Shown: positions 5,409 through 6,795 of the stretch, piece by piece | Numbering within the stretch: the first letter of the stretch is position 1 | Layout of the letters: each line of letters opens with the position of its first letter | Assembly: GCA_011321985.1 (NCBI GenBank) | Contig: DROB01000264.1 | Span: forward strand, 1-6,795 | Direction of reading: 5' to 3' | Source: Gammaproteobacteria bacterium | GTDB lineage: Bacteria; Pseudomonadota; Gammaproteobacteria; SZUA-229 | Length of the DNA stretch: 6,795 nt | Notes under the pieces: model-generated | Told to the model about the DNA's origin: nothing | The model's input: only the letters and a program-made list of their open reading frames with translations | The model's database searches: none | Position numbers and translations under genes: made by a program

Positions 5409-5771
5409 ATGTCGCAGGATATTGTTTTTATTGAAGATTTACGTATTGAAACCATTATCGGTATCTACGACTGGGAGCGGGAGGTTAAGCAGACCATCGC
5501 GCTGGATATCGAGATGGCGGCGGATAATACTCATCCAGCTTCCACAGAAAATATCGATGATGCCCTGAATTATAAAGCGGTTGCCAAGCGTTTGATCGCC
5601 TTTACCGAAGAAAGCCAGTTTCAACTGGTGGAAACACTGGCAGAGCGTTTGTCGGAGATTATACTGGACGAGTTCAGCGTGCCCTGGTGTCGCCTGAAAC
5701 TCAGTAAACTGGGCGCTGTAACCGGGTCCCATTCTGTCGGCGTTGTTATCGAGCGCGGAAACCGGGACTGA
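5409..5771 (+). CDS. folB: Dihydroneopterin aldolase
   Basis: Converts 7,8-dihydroneopterin to 6-hydroxymethyl-7,8-dihydropterin and glycolaldehyde in tetrahydrofolate synthesis; also epimerises at C2'. The 120-residue product aligns along its length with E. coli FolB. It has DIVFIEDLRIETIIGIYDWE (4-23) with a conserved Glu at 23, the active-site Tyr in DALNYKAVA (Y55), the pterin-anchoring Glu in LVETLAE (E75), catalytic Lys in KLSKLGA (K100), and the end GVVIERGN (111-118). The residue after K100 is Leu where the family usually has Pro. The frame is open upstream to 5097, but those 104 codons run through the inverted repeat at 5183-5306 and are not protein-like; the family N-terminus begins at 5409. 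The ribosome binding site is weak (AGAG near 5395). folK follows after 24 bases. Confidence 0.94.
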   Translation: MSQDIVFIEDLRIETIIGIYDWEREVKQTIALDIEMAADNTHPASTENIDDALNYKAVAKRLIAFTEESQFQLVETLAERLSEIILDEFSVPWCRLKLSKLGAVTGSHSVGVVIERGNRD

Positions 5772-5795
5772 CGGTTACGGGAATAAGACGCGCGT

Positions 5796-6284
5796 ATGGC
5801 CACCCTATACATCAGTCTTGGTAGTAATATCAACCGTGAGGAAAATACCCGTGCGGGTGTTGCTGCCCTGGAACAGGCATTTGGTAATCTGGTCCTGTCA
5901 TCTGTATATGAGAGTGAAGCCGTAGGCTTCGATGGTGACGCTTTCTATAACATGGTGATCGCATGTGAGGTTGATCTTCCCGTGCATGAGGCTAATAAGG
6001 TATTGCGTGATATCGAAGACGAAAATGGACGTGATCGTAGCGGACCCAAATTTTCATCACGGACACTGGACCTTGATCTGCTGTTGTATGATGATCTGAT
6101 CATCGATGAGAAAGGCCTTGTCTTGCCGCGGGGTGAAATACTGAAAAATGCCTTCGTATTGTGGCCCCTGGCCGAGATCGCCCCGGATCTGGTGCACCCG
6201 GAAACCGGTATCAGCTATGCGACGCTATGGCAGGCTTTTGACAAGAAGAAAGAGAACCTGAAGCCGATTGTGTTCGCGTTTTAA
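5796..6284 (+). CDS. folK: 2-amino-4-hydroxy-6-hydroxymethyldihydropteridine diphosphokinase (HPPK)
   Basis: Transfers pyrophosphate from ATP to 6-hydroxymethyl-7,8-dihydropterin, the product of FolB encoded just upstream. The 162-residue product is of normal family length. Visible features are YISLGSNI (5-12), SSVYESEAVGFDGDAFYNMV (35-54) with pterin-contacting aromatics, and the HPPK signature RDRSGPKFSSRTLDLDLLLY (79-98). In the signature, D92 and D94 should bind the two Mg ions, and R79 and R89 correspond to E. coli R82 and R92. AFVLWPLAEIAPDLVHP (119-135) is the conserved C-terminal block. Around LPRGEILKNAF (110-120) the usual His after Pro (E. coli H115) is Arg and E. coli R121 is Asn, from an alignment made by eye. 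This may mark the folB-linked FolK subtype seen in other gammaproteobacteria. The start ATG has only a weak upstream GGGA. It probably forms an operon with folB. Confidence 0.93.
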   Translation: MATLYISLGSNINREENTRAGVAALEQAFGNLVLSSVYESEAVGFDGDAFYNMVIACEVDLPVHEANKVLRDIEDENGRDRSGPKFSSRTLDLDLLLYDDLIIDEKGLVLPRGEILKNAFVLWPLAEIAPDLVHPETGISYATLWQAFDKKKENLKPIVFAF

Positions 6285-6366
6285 CGTGGGGCTCAGTTTA
6301 CCTGTACCGCTGTTTATCTGTGGCCAATAACCTATGCCAGGCGCAGCATCGCGGTTTGGGTCACCT

Positions 6367-6389
6367 GTAGGAGCGGAATTTATTCCGCG
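6367..6389 (+). repeat. REP-type palindrome with 5' GTAG, Pseudomonas-like sequence
   Basis: GTAG (6367-6370) is followed by GA and a perfect stem GCGGAAT (6373-6379) / ATTCCGC (6382-6388), so the loop is about 2-4 bases. The frame GTAGGAGCGG...CCGCGAA closely resembles the REP class abundant in Pseudomonas genomes. Its stem differs completely from that of the element at 4219-4248, so two REP families are present. It sits 82 bases after folK and may also protect or end that transcript. Confidence 0.7.
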
Positions 6390-6456
6390 AACAGAGGTTA
6401 AATTAAACACATGGATAGCATGTTTTTAACCAGGTAAAAATTATCTGCTTCTGGCT

Positions 6457-6501
6457 GACAGCAGCTTTTGTAGATCGGACACTGCCCGATAGCTGTCTTT
6501 T
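6457..6501 (+). terminator. Possible terminator-like bulged hairpin before the tusA-like gene
   Basis: GACAGC (6457-6462) pairs with GCTGTC (6492-6497), and inside it ATCGG (6474-6478) pairs with CCGAT (6486-6490). An 11-base bulge lies on the left side and TTTT (6498-6501) follows. The T run is short and the bulge large, so termination would be weak. GTAG directly precedes the inner stem (6470-6473), so this could instead be a decayed third REP. Confidence 0.3.
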
Positions 6502-6556
6502 GCTTGAAGGAGCAGGTCAGGCTTACAGCTCAACCAGGTTTACGTTAATATGTCTT

Positions 6557-6795
6557 ATGAGCCTTGAATCCATCCCCTGCGACATCTTTGTCGATATCTC
6601 TGGTACTGATTGCGCGGTGCCATTTTCAAAATTAAATGAGGCCCTCGAAATCCTTCGGTCCGGGCAGACGTTGTTAGCAGTGTCCCGGAAGCAGGCGTTG
6701 CAGAATGATATTCCGGCTTTCTGCCGGCAGCGCGATTTGCAGTTGCTCGATCAGGGGGTGATGGATGAAATGTTTTACTTTTTAATCCGTCTGCA
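6557..6795 (+). CDS. TusA/SirA-like sulfur-carrier family protein, 3'-truncated by the window edge
   Basis: From ATG at 6557 the frame stays open to the window end (79 codons visible). TusA-family proteins are about 75-80 residues, so only a few are probably missing. They carry persulfide sulfur on the Cys of an N-terminal CPxP motif to downstream acceptors. Here the pattern fits: VDISGTDCAVPFSKLNEALE (12-31) with Cys19, then a LRSGQTLLAVSRKQALQNDI stretch (33-52) matching the beta-alpha-beta core. It ends FYFLIRL (73-79), like the final FxIRK strand. The motif reads CAVP rather than CPxP, so the first Pro is replaced by Ala. No clear ribosome binding site precedes the ATG; GGAG at 6509-6512 is too far. 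The frame is open upstream to 6419 but lacks a better start. Family assignment is by pattern from memory. Confidence 0.65.
   Translation, partial: MSLESIPCDIFVDISGTDCAVPFSKLNEALEILRSGQTLLAVSRKQALQNDIPAFCRQRDLQLLDQGVMDEMFYFLIRL

Noticed and set aside
6550..6567. Five-codon ATG mini-frame overlapping the tusA-like start, as a leader peptide
   Set aside because: No ribosome binding site at proper distance and no attenuator structure; most likely chance.

Overview
The window reads as a chromosomal segment of a gammaproteobacterium. The evidence is the rpmB-rpmG ribosomal protein pair, the folB-folK pair, a slipin/NfeD pair, class I-like PPK2, and REP-type palindromes with a 5' GTAG tetranucleotide. 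A TusA-like sulfur-carrier gene at the right edge would suit a sulfur-metabolising lineage, but that is only a hint. I see no phage, plasmid, CRISPR or defence genes and no intact transposase. I did not find a convincing new multi-gene system: this is housekeeping and accessory metabolism, with a repeat-rich set of intergenic regions.

Layout, left to right. An open frame entering from the left edge (1-255, +) encodes the C-terminal end of an unrecognised, aromatic-rich protein. A short dyad and a sigma-70-like promoter precede a dimeric (all-alpha) dUTPase (483-1094, +). Convergent to it on the minus strand lie ppk2 (polyphosphate kinase 2, 1590-2528) and, downstream of it, a small 13-cysteine zinc-ribbon/YHS-like protein (1153-1527). 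Divergent from ppk2 is a two-gene membrane unit on the plus strand: a stomatin/slipin (SPFH) protein (2726-3691) and its usual partner, an NfeD-like OB-fold membrane protein (3694-4167).

The interval 4168-4514 has no gene. It holds a GTAG REP palindrome (4219-4248), a cluster of short mutually exclusive hairpins (around 4361-4385) and an imperfect palindrome with a T run (4427-4455). Next is the minus-strand rpmB-rpmG operon, with a near-consensus promoter (5064-5092) and a clear intrinsic terminator (4515-4542). A second palindrome-rich interval (5152-5306) separates rpmB from folB. It contains a long MITE-like inverted repeat with a second hairpin inside it. That inner hairpin resembles a free-standing hairpin just upstream; both have a TAC triloop. 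The repeat is open in frame with folB, which creates a misleading long ORF; the true folB starts at 5409.

folB (5409-5771) and folK (5796-6284) encode consecutive steps of tetrahydrofolate synthesis. After folK come another GTAG REP element of a different sequence family (6367-6389), a possible hairpin terminator, and a truncated TusA-like gene (6557 to the right edge) whose CPxP motif reads CAVP.
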